Positions 26,517-35,717 of a stretch of DNA of 64,000 nucleotides are shown one piece after another. Position numbers and translations under genes: made by a program. The stretch's first letter is position 1. The number at the start of each line of letters is the position of its first letter. Below the pieces are notes generated by a model. That model was not told where the DNA came from. It searched no databases and worked only from the letters and a program-made list of their open reading frames with translations. The DNA lies in the NCBI GenBank assembly GCA_900315485.1, contig OMZI01000018.1:37459-101458 (forward strand), given 5' to 3'. Origin of the DNA: an uncultured Eubacteriales bacterium (GTDB taxonomy: Bacteria > Bacillota > Clostridia > Peptostreptococcales > Anaerovoracaceae).

Positions 26517-28340
26517 CTATTTATTTAACTTCCTAAATGGTTCATATGGCAGTCCTGTCCACTCGAGGCCGACCTGACCCGAGAACTCGAGTACGTTCAG
26601 ACGCACGCCGTGAACGACTACCGACAGGAAACACATTATTATGTTTAGTGCATGGCCTATAAGTACGACCAGTACACCGAGGATAATCAGAGGGCCGTGC
26701 ATTCCTGCCGCGATCCCGTTAAAGCTCTGTGAGATCGCAACGCCGGCCATACCGACTGCAAACAGTCTTATGTAACTCATTACGTTTCCGAAGCAGCTGA
26801 TGGTGTCAAGGAAGTCTGTGAACGCATTCGCCAGACCGGCCTTGAGTCCCTGTCCGAAGCTCAGGTCAGGTGACATGCCGCCGAACAGCAGTACCAGCAC
26901 GAACGCAACGCCGATCAGTCCGAACACCGGCACGAGGCTGATGTTTTCATGGATGACCAGATTGAGTGCCAGCAGGTACATAGCCACGACTGCGATCGCC
27001 CATCCCAGATTTGCGACCCATGACAGGTCTTTCTTCGGGAGCTTATCCTTGATAGCAAGGATGGAACCGAGCACCATCTGTATCGCGCCTATCGAGAACG
27101 AGAACTTCATTATCGCATTCTGAGTCACTGTCGAGGTAACTCCGAAATACTCCGGATATGTTGCCAGACTCGGTATTACGAGTTTCTGGAGGAACGGCAC
27201 CTTCATGGCGCTCTCCATTCCGAACCATGTGCCGGTGACAGCTCCCCATATGATGGTCGCTATCGACAGCACGAAGAGCAGGAATGTTACAGTCGATCCC
27301 TCCTTCTGCTTGACTCTGAGTGCGATCGTCCCGAGCAGTATGAGTACACCGTAGCCTCCGTCTCCGATGATCATCGCGAAGAACAGAGTGAAGAACAGGA
27401 AGAACCAGAGCGATACATCCTGCTCCCTGTAGCCCGGAAGTACGCCGAGTATGTTGAATACCGGCTCGATGAGCTTTGATACCTTGTTATAGCGAAGCTT
27501 GGTAGGTATCTGGTCATCATCTTCAGCTACATCCTCTGCGGCCCATGCACAGCATTTTTCAGCCGCCATGGCTTTGACCTTGTCGAGCTCGACCTCAGGA
27601 ACATATCCTGATACCCAGACGAAATCGCTGTCTCCCTGAGCTGTCGCGCTTGCCGACGAGTAGTTTACCTCATTCTGCATCTTGAGCAGCTGATCCTTGA
27701 AGCTGGCATCGTATATCGAGGCTGCCTTCAGCGTGCTGTCGCATTCCTCGATGCCCTGTCTCGCATCTTCGATCTTCTGCTTAAGTTCGCTTACGCTGTT
27801 TTCTCCCGGAATGAACTCGCTTGCCTGGACTGAAGCCGGAAGAGTTCCGAGTACAGCCACAGCCTCCTGCTTGTCTACAGGAGAGAGGCGGATGTAACGT
27901 ACATCTTCTTCAGCCTGGAGAGCCTGGAATTCCTTGGCGCCCATACGGTAGAAGTGGAAGTCGAATCCTTCTTCCTTCACAGCCTTCAGGTCTTCAGGTG
28001 AGAAGTCTCCCCATGCTGCGATCCTGTCTATCTCCGTGTTGGCAGCGCTTATTTCCTGTCCCAGGCTGGACTTGCGGTCCAGTGCCTCGAGCACTCCGTC
28101 ATACATTTTGTTGAATTCATCGTCCGTGAGGATCTCTTCCGAAGGTTTCTGTTTAGGCTCGGCATAGTCCTTAAGGGCCATTTCCGTCTTGGACAGTGTC
28201 TGGAAGCGATCGTTTATCTCACGATCCGCGCTTTGTTTTTCAGCGAGATGCATTACGCCTATGTCTCTGAGGCCCTTGAGCATCTCGTCCTTAGCAGAGG
28301 CAGATGTGACGATGTGTACCATTTTCATTTTTTCTACCAT
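26517..28340 (-). CDS. atpI: V-type ATPase subunit I (a subunit)
   Basis: 607-aa stator membrane subunit that forms the ion half-channels. The N-terminal half (about 1-315) is a soluble coiled-coil arm; the C-terminal half has seven to eight hydrophobic segments. The conserved segment MSYIRLFAVGMAG near residue 525 holds the essential Arg of the channel. It starts 3 bases after atpD. Confidence 0.93.
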   Translation of the reverse strand: MVEKMKMVHIVTSASAKDEMLKGLRDIGVMHLAEKQSADREINDRFQTLSKTEMALKDYAEPKQKPSEEILTDDEFNKMYDGVLEALDRKSSLGQEISAANTEIDRIAAWGDFSPEDLKAVKEEGFDFHFYRMGAKEFQALQAEEDVRYIRLSPVDKQEAVAVLGTLPASVQASEFIPGENSVSELKQKIEDARQGIEECDSTLKAASIYDASFKDQLLKMQNEVNYSSASATAQGDSDFVWVSGYVPEVELDKVKAMAAEKCCAWAAEDVAEDDDQIPTKLRYNKVSKLIEPVFNILGVLPGYREQDVSLWFFLFFTLFFAMIIGDGGYGVLILLGTIALRVKQKEGSTVTFLLFVLSIATIIWGAVTGTWFGMESAMKVPFLQKLVIPSLATYPEYFGVTSTVTQNAIMKFSFSIGAIQMVLGSILAIKDKLPKKDLSWVANLGWAIAVVAMYLLALNLVIHENISLVPVFGLIGVAFVLVLLFGGMSPDLSFGQGLKAGLANAFTDFLDTISCFGNVMSYIRLFAVGMAGVAISQSFNGIAAGMHGPLIILGVLVVLIGHALNIIMCFLSVVVHGVRLNVLEFSGQVGLEWTGLPYEPFRKLNK

Positions 28341-28343
28341 CGC

Positions 28344-28952
28344 TTATACCTCCACTAATTTCTTCTTCGAGATCTTGCCGCGTACTACGGCCGCCGTCTG
28401 CTGGTCTCCAAGGTATACCTGGATGACACGTATATTCTCCTTGGCTTCAGGGATCTTGACCTTTTCAAACAGGTTGACCCTCTGCGAAGTCGTACGGAGT
28501 TCTTTCTCCAGAAGCTCTGTCTGTTTCCGGAGAGTTGAGACTAAAGCGTCCAGTCTGGCGATCTCACGAAGTTTGAAGACTGCAGTGTCTACCCAGAGCG
28601 GGTAGTCGTCCACATCGTAATTGATGTCTTTGAACGTTAGCTCTTCGAACGCAGGGATCGTTACACCTGCGATGTTCTCATCTTTGACGATTACCTTGTC
28701 CGGCTGCACCAGCTGGTCAAGTCTTTTCTCTTCGTCAAAAATCTCGTTCTCTGCGAATACAGCTACCCAATCGTCCAAATCACCGATCATCTGAATGCGT
28801 TCGGCTTCCTTGCGCTCGAGCTCCTGGCGTATCCCCATGATCACCGACTGCAGCTGCTGTTTCTTGAGCTGAAGTGTCGGAAGATAGCGCTGGAACTGCT
28901 TAAGGTTGTCCTTCTGCTTCTTCAGTTCATTCTTTGTAAGTTTGATAGCCAT
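28344..28952 (-). CDS. atpD: V-type ATPase subunit D (central stalk)
   Basis: 202-aa, long antiparallel coiled coil (LTKNELKKQKDNLKQFQRYL at the N-terminus) that forms the rotating axle inside the A3B3 head. Normal length for the family. Shares the transcript with atpB (15 bases upstream) and atpI. Confidence 0.92.
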   Translation of the reverse strand: MAIKLTKNELKKQKDNLKQFQRYLPTLQLKKQQLQSVIMGIRQELERKEAERIQMIGDLDDWVAVFAENEIFDEEKRLDQLVQPDKVIVKDENIAGVTIPAFEELTFKDINYDVDDYPLWVDTAVFKLREIARLDALVSTLRKQTELLEKELRTTSQRVNLFEKVKIPEAKENIRVIQVYLGDQQTAAVVRGKISKKKLVEV

Positions 28953-28967
28953 GACCCGCTCCTTCTG

Positions 28968-30263
28968 TTAGTTCAACGCATCCTTCTTCGGCCATCTTTC
29001 CTCGATAAGGCTTGTCTTCATTCCTGTCTCTACAGGGTCGAAGCATTCTGCGAGGATATCCCAGCCAAGGTCAAGAGCATCTTCAAGCGGAATGTTCACA
29101 GACAGATCCATCATCTTGGTCTCGAACATCTCACCATACTTAAGGAGCTTGTCATCCCACTCAGTCATCATGAATCCCATGGACTTCTTCTCAAGAGATT
29201 CCTTGTACTGAGCGTAGAGCTTGATCATACCATCCATCAGGGCACGGTGGTCATCTCTTGTCTTGCCGTTAACATTCTGTTTCAGACGTGACAGCGATCC
29301 GAACGGCTCTATACGGCCGCCCTTGAGATAATACTGGCCTTCTGTGATGTATCCTGTGTTGTCAGGTACCGGGTGAGTTACGTCATCACCAGGCATTGTT
29401 GTAACACCGAGGATAGTGATGGATCCGGCACCTTCAATATCTACTGCCTTTTCATAACGCGAAGCGAGGCAGCTGTATAAGTCGCCCGGATAACCACGGT
29501 TGGACGGTACCTGTTCCATAGTGATAGCCATTTCCTTCTGAGCATCGGCGAAGTTCGTCATGTCAGTCAGAAGTACGAGTACTCTCTTTCCCTCGAGAGC
29601 GAACTGCTCTGCAACAGCAAGGGACATATCCGGTACCAGTGTGCACTCTACGATAGGGTCAGCAGCTGTATGAATGAACATTACTGTGTGGCTCATAGCG
29701 CCGCCCTTCTCAAGTGTGTCACGGAATTCCATGTAGTCATCGTACTTGAGACCCATTCCGCCGAGGATGATTACGTCTACCTCAGCCTGCATCGCGATTC
29801 TTGACAGGAGCTGGTTGTACGGCTCACCGGAGATCGAGAAGATAGGGAGCTTCTGGCTCTCTACAAGAGTATTGAATACGTCGATCATCGGGATACCGGT
29901 ACGTACCATCTTATTAGGAAGGATACGCTTAGCCGGGTTGAAGGACGGTCCTCCGATAGGGATCATGTTCTCGGTCAGAGCCGGTCCGTTGTCTCTCGGT
30001 ACTCCCGCACCGTCGAAGATACGTCCGAGCAGATGATCTGAGAAAGAAACCATCATCGGTCTTCCGAGGAAACGGACAGGGTCAGTTGTGCTGACGCCCT
30101 GAGCTCCTGCGAATACCTGCAGGGAAACCAGATCCTTATCAAGTTTGATTACATTTGCGTAACTGTCGCCTACGAGCGCAAGGTCGCCGTTCTTGACGCC
30201 AGGCGCACGTACAGTAACTACGTTACCTACGATAGATTCTATTTTTGTATATACTTTCTGCAT
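28968..30263 (-). CDS. atpB: V-type ATPase subunit B
   Basis: 431-aa non-catalytic nucleotide-binding subunit. It lacks a Walker A box, as expected for B. Recognisable segments are [38 protein letters not shown], and the [16 protein letters not shown] region. It lies 12 bases after atpA. Confidence 0.95.
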   Translation of the reverse strand: MQKVYTKIESIVGNVVTVRAPGVKNGDLALVGDSYANVIKLDKDLVSLQVFAGAQGVSTTDPVRFLGRPMMVSFSDHLLGRIFDGAGVPRDNGPALTENMIPIGGPSFNPAKRILPNKMVRTGIPMIDVFNTLVESQKLPIFSISGEPYNQLLSRIAMQAEVDVIILGGMGLKYDDYMEFRDTLEKGGAMSHTVMFIHTAADPIVECTLVPDMSLAVAEQFALEGKRVLVLLTDMTNFADAQKEMAITMEQVPSNRGYPGDLYSCLASRYEKAVDIEGAGSITILGVTTMPGDDVTHPVPDNTGYITEGQYYLKGGRIEPFGSLSRLKQNVNGKTRDDHRALMDGMIKLYAQYKESLEKKSMGFMMTEWDDKLLKYGEMFETKMMDLSVNIPLEDALDLGWDILAECFDPVETGMKTSLIEERWPKKDALN

Positions 30264-30275
30264 ACTAGCGACCTC

Positions 30276-32006
30276 CTACTCTACGACCTTTGCCATGTAA
30301 AAGTCTGAGATCTTTTTCTCCTGTGCTTCGAACTCCGGAGTCTCGAACTCACATCCGTGCCAGTCAAGGAATTCCTGTCTGAGCTGGTTGAAGAATGCAC
30401 GGATCTCTCTCTTGTCTGTGATATCGTATGTCCTTGTCAACGCATCATAGAGTCTGCCGAATTCCTTGCGCTGTCTCTCAGGCGAGCAGGCTTCATCGAT
30501 AGGATCGAAGGAGTTCTGCTGCAGATATACTGCGTCGAGAAGTTCGCCCTTCTGGTATGTGATGTAGTCTTCGCTGGATGTACCTTCCTCGCCGACTACC
30601 TTCATCATCTGACCTACTTCGGTGCTCCTGATGAGGATTGCACGGGCTCTGTTGACAAGATCCATATCTACAACGCCCTTGTACTTTGACCAGGAATCTA
30701 CCGGATGGATAGCAGGGTACTTACGGGCATCTGAACGCTCTCTGGCAAGTCCGTGGAAAGCGCCTACTACCTTCAGTGTAGCCTGAGTTACAGGTTCTTC
30801 GAAGTTACCGCCGGCAGGTGATACGGTTCCGCCGATGGTGATAGATGCCTTGGTTCCGTCATTTAGACGGACAACGCCGGCTCTCTCGTAGAATGCTGCA
30901 ATTGTGGATTCGAGGTAAGCCGGGAAAGCTTCTTCGCCCGGGATCTCCTCCAGACGTCCTGACATCTCACGCATCGCCTGAGCCCAGCGGCTTGTCGAGT
31001 CTGCGAGGAGCAGTACGTCGAGTCCCATCTGTCTGTAGTACTCAGCAAGTGTTACCGCTGTGTAGCAGGAAGCTTCTCTGGCGGCTACCGGCATGGATGA
31101 TGTATTACAGATGATGATTGTTCTCTCCATGAGTGAACGGCCTGTTTTAGGGTCTTCCAGCTCAGGGAATTCCTTAAGTACTTCTACTACCTCGCCGGCA
31201 CGCTCTCCGCATGCAGCTACGATTACGATGTCAGCCTCGGAGTTCTTGGCCTGCATGTGCTGAAGTACTGTCTTGCCGGCTCCGAAAGGTCCCGGGGTAC
31301 AGAATGTACCGCCCTTTGCTACCGGCAGGAAGGAATCGATACAGCGGATCTTGGTTACGAGCGGCTCTGTCGGACGCAGCTTTTCAGCGTAGCACTTTAC
31401 TGCCTGCTTGATCGGCTGAGTGAATACCATCGAGAGTTCTTTCTCTTCACCTTTTGAATTTTCAATAACACATATAGTGGAGTGGACATTGTATGAGCCC
31501 GCCTCCTTGATTGACTTCACTGTCCAGTCATTTCCCTTAAGTGTGAAAGGAACCATGATGTGGTGTGTGAACAGGCCTTCAGGTACAGTACCGACAGTAT
31601 CGCCGGCCTTTACCTGGTCGCCTATCTTGGCAACCGGTGTGAAGTCCCAGTCACGATCCGGAATAGCATCCAGATACACTCCTCTGTCCAGGAAGAATCC
31701 GCACTGATCTGCAAGTGCAGGCAGCGGGTTCTGCAGACCGTCATAAACCTGTGTCAGCAGTCCCGGACCCAGATCTACGCTCATCAGCTCTCCGGTGAAC
31801 TCTACAGGATCACCTACCTTGATGCCGTTGGTCATTTCGTAGATCTGCATACTTACTTCCCCGTTATTGATACGGATTACCTCGCCCTTGAGGCGCTTAT
31901 CATCAACGAGGATGTAACCAACTTCATTCTTGCGAACGGAGCCATCGAATTCGACCTTGATAAGGTTACCGTTGACTCCGGTTACATATCCTGTTTCTGT
32001 TTTCAT
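30276..32006 (-). CDS. atpA: V-type ATPase catalytic subunit A
   Basis: 576-aa catalytic subunit. Walker A is GPFGAGKTVLQH near residue 240. The non-homologous insert typical of A subunits is present at about 110-200. Walker B is LLLADSTSRWAQA, with SGRLEEIPGEEAFPAYL following. All catalytic motifs look intact, so the enzyme should make or use ATP. It lies 9 bases after the DUF2764 gene. Confidence 0.97.
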   Translation of the reverse strand: MKTETGYVTGVNGNLIKVEFDGSVRKNEVGYILVDDKRLKGEVIRINNGEVSMQIYEMTNGIKVGDPVEFTGELMSVDLGPGLLTQVYDGLQNPLPALADQCGFFLDRGVYLDAIPDRDWDFTPVAKIGDQVKAGDTVGTVPEGLFTHHIMVPFTLKGNDWTVKSIKEAGSYNVHSTICVIENSKGEEKELSMVFTQPIKQAVKCYAEKLRPTEPLVTKIRCIDSFLPVAKGGTFCTPGPFGAGKTVLQHMQAKNSEADIVIVAACGERAGEVVEVLKEFPELEDPKTGRSLMERTIIICNTSSMPVAAREASCYTAVTLAEYYRQMGLDVLLLADSTSRWAQAMREMSGRLEEIPGEEAFPAYLESTIAAFYERAGVVRLNDGTKASITIGGTVSPAGGNFEEPVTQATLKVVGAFHGLARERSDARKYPAIHPVDSWSKYKGVVDMDLVNRARAILIRSTEVGQMMKVVGEEGTSSEDYITYQKGELLDAVYLQQNSFDPIDEACSPERQRKEFGRLYDALTRTYDITDKREIRAFFNQLRQEFLDWHGCEFETPEFEAQEKKISDFYMAKVVE

Positions 32007-32015
32007 ATATCACTC

Positions 32016-32537
32016 CTACAAACTGTATACGCGCTGCTGTATTCCGTCGAATAGAGACTTGAATTCAGCCTGGCCTTTGTCCTGCTCGAAACAGCTGAGC
32101 CTCTCAAGCAGTTTTAACTTGATCGCATATCCGAAGAGCACATGGTCATCGAACATATGCAGGCCAACCAGTGAGTCAAGGTTTTCGAACTCATACTCCA
32201 GCAGAATCTTCTCTGCTTCCAGCGGATTCTTTGCCGAAAGCGCAGAGCCTACCACCTGGGATATAAAGCCGTCCTTATCATAAGCTGATGAATAACTCTT
32301 GCCGAGGTTCACGCTTCTCTGATAACTCAGTTCTTTCTTGAGCATCCCGTAGAACTTCGCCCATTCACTTACGAGCGGTCCTTCTGTGGAAGAGAGTGTG
32401 AGATTCTCCAGAAGTTCATAGTCCGAATCACTCACGTTTGACTGGCAGCAGTTCAGGAATTCGCTGTATGTGATCGGCATCTCCCCGTCTGCTCTTAGCT
32501 CAGGCAGGCTTGCTATCAGATAATAATATGAAGCCAT
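32016..32537 (-). CDS. DUF2764-type V-ATPase operon protein
   Basis: 173-aa protein beginning MASYYYLIASLPEL, the hallmark of the DUF2764 family found between the E and A genes of V-ATPase operons in spirochaetes, Bacteroidetes and Chlamydia. The mainly helical protein is thought to stand in for subunit C (the socket joining rotor and ring); that role is inference from its position and from the absence of an atpC gene here. It is 15 bases after atpE. Confidence 0.8.
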   Translation of the reverse strand: MASYYYLIASLPELRADGEMPITYSEFLNCCQSNVSDSDYELLENLTLSSTEGPLVSEWAKFYGMLKKELSYQRSVNLGKSYSSAYDKDGFISQVVGSALSAKNPLEAEKILLEYEFENLDSLVGLHMFDDHVLFGYAIKLKLLERLSCFEQDKGQAEFKSLFDGIQQRVYSL

Positions 32538-32552
32538 ACTGCGCCTCCTTCT

Positions 32553-33119
32553 TTACTGGAAGTCCAGATTTCTGAAGTATGGCATCAGCATCTCCATGAT
32601 TCCGTCATCTGAACAGTCAAAATATCCGGATCCGTCTTTAGCTGCAAGACGGAAGCCACTCTGGACGTTCTTAGTAGGTCTGATCTCAAGTCCGTTCTTG
32701 ATCTCAGCTGCAAGCTCAGACTTCAGGGCATCGCTTACTTCGGATACTTCTGCAGCCATGTCGCCGACATTCTCACCGGCAACTGCAGCGCGAATCAGTT
32801 TTCCAAGGCCTTCACCGCCGGAAAGTTCCTTGCCGATTCCTGCTGCGAGGATCTTCTCGAACTCACCCTGGATCTCTGTCTTGAATGCAAGTACAGCATC
32901 TCTCTTCGCCTGCTCAGCACTTACTGCTGCGCTTTCCTTCAGAATCGCGATTTCCTTTTCAGATGCATCCCTGACCTGCTGTGCTTCAGCCTTTGCGCTG
33001 GCAACGATTGAGTCGGCTTTCTTCCTGGCTTCAGCGATTATTGATTCCGCTTCTGCGTTTGCCGCCTCTACCCCTTCCTTGCGGATAGAGGTTACAAGGT
33101 CTTGGATCTGTAATTCCAT
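32553..33119 (-). CDS. atpE: V-type ATPase subunit E (peripheral stalk)
   Basis: 188-aa subunit with a long N-terminal Ala/Glu/Lys-rich coiled coil (residues about 15-85) and a C-terminal globular head that binds the top of the A3B3 ring. I start at ATG 33119 because AGGAGG lies 5 bases upstream; a GTG two codons earlier overlaps that ribosome site. First gene of the operon E-DUF2764-A-B-D-I-K. Confidence 0.92.
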   Translation of the reverse strand: MELQIQDLVTSIRKEGVEAANAEAESIIAEARKKADSIVASAKAEAQQVRDASEKEIAILKESAAVSAEQAKRDAVLAFKTEIQGEFEKILAAGIGKELSGGEGLGKLIRAAVAGENVGDMAAEVSEVSDALKSELAAEIKNGLEIRPTKNVQSGFRLAAKDGSGYFDCSDDGIMEMLMPYFRNLDFQ

Positions 33120-33183
33120 AGGCACCTCCTATTCCTGTATCAGTAACTTACTTGATCGAAAACTAACATTGTCTACATAAAAA

Positions 33184-33233
33184 CTGCTTCTCCCGCCGGC
33201 TGCGCAGAATACGCACACCAGCTGAATAAGCAG
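33184..33233 (-). promoter_or_regulatory. Terminator-like hairpin in the V-ATPase leader
   Basis: CTGCTT (complement of 33228-33233) pairs with AAGCAG (complement of 33184-33189), with smaller GC helices inside, and is followed by TTTTTATG. It lies in the leader, about 65 bases before atpE, and could work as an attenuator. Just upstream, an 8-codon ORF (ATG at complement of about 33262) follows AAAGGAAG. Confidence 0.4.
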
Positions 33234-33387
33234 CAGTCACAATTCAATATCCGCCTTCGACATACACAATACTTCCTTTCCTCTGCGCAGCATTGCGGAA
33301 CACTTCCGACCGTCGGGCCGAGGAGCTGCAAAACGGAGCTCCGAAACCCTGAAAAGACCGCTTCTGCGCAAATTCCTAGATGAATTA

Positions 33388-33416
33388 ATTATAGTATTTG
33401 AACTAACATGCTTCAA
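33388..33416 (-). promoter_or_regulatory. Promoter of the V-ATPase operon
   Basis: TTGAAG (33411-33416) and TATAAT (33388-33393) with a 17-base spacer. The leader to atpE is about 260 bases and contains several GC-rich hairpins, among them GGAGCT / AGCTCC around 33322-33346. Confidence 0.75.
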
Positions 33417-33601
33417 ATAAAACAATTATTAGACAAAATCGGGGAGTAAATTCCATTGAAATCACGCCTTTCCTGCGTTTGTTAATTAATTATCATAATC
33501 CAAAAATACAATCGAACCGTTGTTTAGACTGCGGTATGAAGGGCGAATGCTTGTTTTTTCAACGCTTTATGGCATCTTCTGAGGTTTCGGAAGATGTACG
33601 A
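33417..33601. other. AT-rich intergenic stretch without a recognisable gene
   Basis: Between the V-ATPase promoter and the terminator of the rlmH operon. The only structure I see is an inverted repeat CATCTTC / GAAGATG (33573-33596). A 62-codon plus-strand frame here starts with TTG, has no ribosome site and looks like chance. Confidence 0.5.
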
Positions 33602-33634
33602 AAACTAAAAACAGAGTCCTTTGCGGGACTCCGT
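33602..33634 (-). terminator. Terminator of rlmH and the small membrane protein
   Basis: ACGGAGTCC / GGACTCTGT stem (one G-U pair) with a 6-base loop, read on the minus strand and followed by TTTTTAGTTTT. Confidence 0.82.
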
Positions 33635-33714
33635 ACAGGCGGTCAATATACATTTTATGTTAATTAAATATCACATTTCGTTATTCTGCGGCTTTTCCCC
33701 CGCCGTCAGCACCA

Positions 33715-33894
33715 TCAGTCAAGGAAGAAAACGCCTGAAGCAAGGAATGTTGTTACGACCATTGCCACGGCTACGATTATCGCCATTACCTTCGCTCCGT
33801 TATTGAGCCTTCTTCTCTGATCCTCATACTGCTCCATGCTCTTGCGTTCTGCCGTTTTTCCCGAACTGTTGCTCTTACTGTACTTGTTTGCCAT
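33715..33894 (-). CDS. Small single-span membrane protein of unknown function
   Basis: 59-aa ORF with AAGGA placed 6 bases before its ATG. The first 35 residues are polar and basic (MANKYSKSNSSGKTAERK, EDQRRRLNNGAK), followed by one hydrophobic helix (VMAIIVAVAMVVTTFLASGVFF) and a short end. This suggests a cytoplasmic basic N-terminus and one membrane span. It begins 14 bases after the rlmH stop and shares its terminator. I do not recognise a family. Confidence 0.72.
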   Translation of the reverse strand: MANKYSKSNSSGKTAERKSMEQYEDQRRRLNNGAKVMAIIVAVAMVVTTFLASGVFFLD

Positions 33895-33908
33895 TCTGTT
33901 CCTTCTTT

Positions 33909-34388
33909 CTATTTATGATAAGCCTCTCCGGCGTTGATTTTGAATGCTCTGTATATCTGCTCGAGCAGCACTACGCGCGCGAGCTGGTGCGGCAGGGTTA
34001 TCCTGCCAAAGCTGAACCTCAGGTCTGCCCTCTTCTTCACTTCATCGGAAAGGCCGAGGCTGCCTCCTATTATAAAACTGATGCGTGAGTTATTAAAGGA
34101 TATATCTGAGATTTTCTTGGCCAGGTCTTCAGATGAAAGCTCCCTGCCCTGAATGTCCAGCGCGACCACGTAGTCGCCGGCTGCGATCTTCGCCATTATA
34201 TCCCTGCCCTCCGTCTCGATGACATTTCTCTCATCGGCAGCGGAAGCGTTGGCAGGCAGCTTTGCCTCCTTTACCTCGATCACCTCAGGATTGCAGTAGC
34301 CTCTGAGGCGCTTGAGATATTCGGCATACGCCGCATCCCAGTATTTTTCCTTCGACTTCCCGACACATATGACTTTGATGTTCAGCAT
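33909..34388 (-). CDS. rlmH: 23S rRNA pseudouridine-1915 N3-methyltransferase RlmH
   Basis: SPOUT methyltransferase that modifies the helix 69 loop of 23S rRNA. 159 aa from the ATG at 34388, exactly the usual length; an in-frame extension upstream is not needed. It has the N-terminal LNIKVICVGKSKEKYW, the SAM-binding knot (FIIGGSLGLSDEVKKRADLRFSFG) and the C-terminal LPHQLARVVLLEQIYRAFKI, with the terminal Tyr-His-Lys. RBS AAAGG. Divergent from mnmA. Confidence 0.95.
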   Translation of the reverse strand: MLNIKVICVGKSKEKYWDAAYAEYLKRLRGYCNPEVIEVKEAKLPANASAADERNVIETEGRDIMAKIAAGDYVVALDIQGRELSSEDLAKKISDISFNNSRISFIIGGSLGLSDEVKKRADLRFSFGRITLPHQLARVVLLEQIYRAFKINAGEAYHK

Positions 34389-34444
34389 AAGTGACCTTTC
34401 TTTTTTTATTACAACTGTATATAACAAATGCGCTCTCCACATAG

Positions 34445-34470
34445 TATAATTGCACTTGAAATATGCAATT
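34445..34470 (+). promoter_or_regulatory. Candidate mnmA promoter with an inverted repeat
   Basis: TATAAT at 34445-34450 reads toward mnmA; the -35 is weak. An inverted repeat AATTGCA / TGCAATT (34448-34470) covers the probable start of transcription and could be an operator. Confidence 0.4.
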
Positions 34471-34554
34471 TAAATACCGTGGCAGCAGTTCCACACGGCA
34501 TACACAGTATAAACGCTTATGAAACTGTTGTCCACTTTTACACCAGAGGTCAGA

Positions 34555-35673
34555 ATGAATAAGCAGGCTCTTGTAGGAATGAGCGGAGGGGTCGACTCCA
34601 GCGTAGCGGCTTTCCTTGTCAGGGAGGCCGGTTATGATGTGACCGGCGCCACCATGAGGCTCTTCGACAATGAAACTATCGGCATAACAGACAAGACATG
34701 CTGCAGTCTCAGCAGCATCGATGACGCATGCGCAGTTGCGAACAGGCTGGGCATCAGCTATGTCGTATATGATATGAGGGATGACTTCAGGCGCGAGGTC
34801 ATCGACCGCTTTGTCAGCGCATATGAGAGCGGCGCAACTCCTAATCCTTGCGTCGCCTGCAACAAATACCTCAAATTCGACAGGCTGTATGAGCTGAGCG
34901 CACGTGATCTTCTTGAGGACTGCGGTGATACCGTTTTGCCTGAAACAGACGGGGACGTCCCTCCTCTCAGCATCGCGACAGGCCATTACGCTGTCATTGA
35001 AAAGTCAGGGAGCGGCAGATTCATGCTCAGAAAGGGCATCGACCCGGGCAAGGACCAGAGCTACTTCCTCTACGACCTCACACAGGAGCAGCTGTCACGC
35101 ACACTCTTCCCTCTCGGCGGGCTTACCAAGCCTGAAGTCAGGGAGATCGCGGAGAGTCAGGGCCTCGTGACTGCTAAGAAGCGCGAAAGCCAGGATATAT
35201 GCTTTGTGCCGGGCGGCGACTATGCTTCATTCATCTGCGGATACACCGGGCACGATTATCTGCCGGGGGATTTCGTCAGCAGAGACGGCACCGTCATGGG
35301 CACCCACAAGGGGATCATCAACTACACTATAGGACAGAGAAAAGGCCTCGGCCTCGCGCTGAAGAAGCCGGCCTACGTGCTCAATATAGACACAGACCGG
35401 AACCGTGTCATCCTCGGAGACAACGAGGAGCTGTTCACAAGGGAGCTGACTGCGGAGTCATTCAACTGGGTATCGACAGCAATGCCGCAGAGCGACATGC
35501 GCGCGTCTGCGAGGATCAGATACAGACATCATGAAGCACCGGCAACGATAATCCCGCTGTCAGAAACTTCAGTTAAGATCATATTCGATGAGCCGCAGCG
35601 GGCTATAACCAGAGGCCAGTCTGTCGTCGTATACGACGGTGACTATGTCCTCGGCGGCGGCATAATCAAATAG
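34555..35673 (+). CDS. mnmA: tRNA-specific 2-thiouridylase MnmA
   Basis: ATP-dependent enzyme that adds sulfur to U34 of tRNA-Lys, -Glu and -Gln. PP-loop GMSGGVDSSVAA is near the N-terminus. The two catalytic Cys are in TPNPCVACN and DICFVPGG. 372 aa from ATG 34555, which has AGAGGT upstream; the longer frame starting at 34519 lacks a ribosome site. hydE follows 44 bases later on the same strand. Confidence 0.95.
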   Translation: MNKQALVGMSGGVDSSVAAFLVREAGYDVTGATMRLFDNETIGITDKTCCSLSSIDDACAVANRLGISYVVYDMRDDFRREVIDRFVSAYESGATPNPCVACNKYLKFDRLYELSARDLLEDCGDTVLPETDGDVPPLSIATGHYAVIEKSGSGRFMLRKGIDPGKDQSYFLYDLTQEQLSRTLFPLGGLTKPEVREIAESQGLVTAKKRESQDICFVPGGDYASFICGYTGHDYLPGDFVSRDGTVMGTHKGIINYTIGQRKGLGLALKKPAYVLNIDTDRNRVILGDNEELFTRELTAESFNWVSTAMPQSDMRASARIRYRHHEAPATIIPLSETSVKIIFDEPQRAITRGQSVVVYDGDYVLGGGIIK

Positions 35674-35717
35674 AAGGAGGATCCACAGCAGAACGGGCTA
35701 CGCCGGGAGGAGTAATT

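Noticed and set aside
29944-29955. GGACGGTCC in atpB as a further palindromic repeat
   Set aside because: It lies inside coding sequence and has no TGTGTCA-type arms; chance match to the core.
33120-33125. GTG start for atpE two codons upstream
   Set aside because: It overlaps the AGGAGG ribosome site that serves the ATG at 33119.
33479-33667. Plus-strand 62-codon frame with a C-x2-C-x5-C pattern
   Set aside because: It starts with TTG, has no ribosome site, is AT-rich with composition unlike the neighbouring genes, and overlaps a terminator of the opposite strand.
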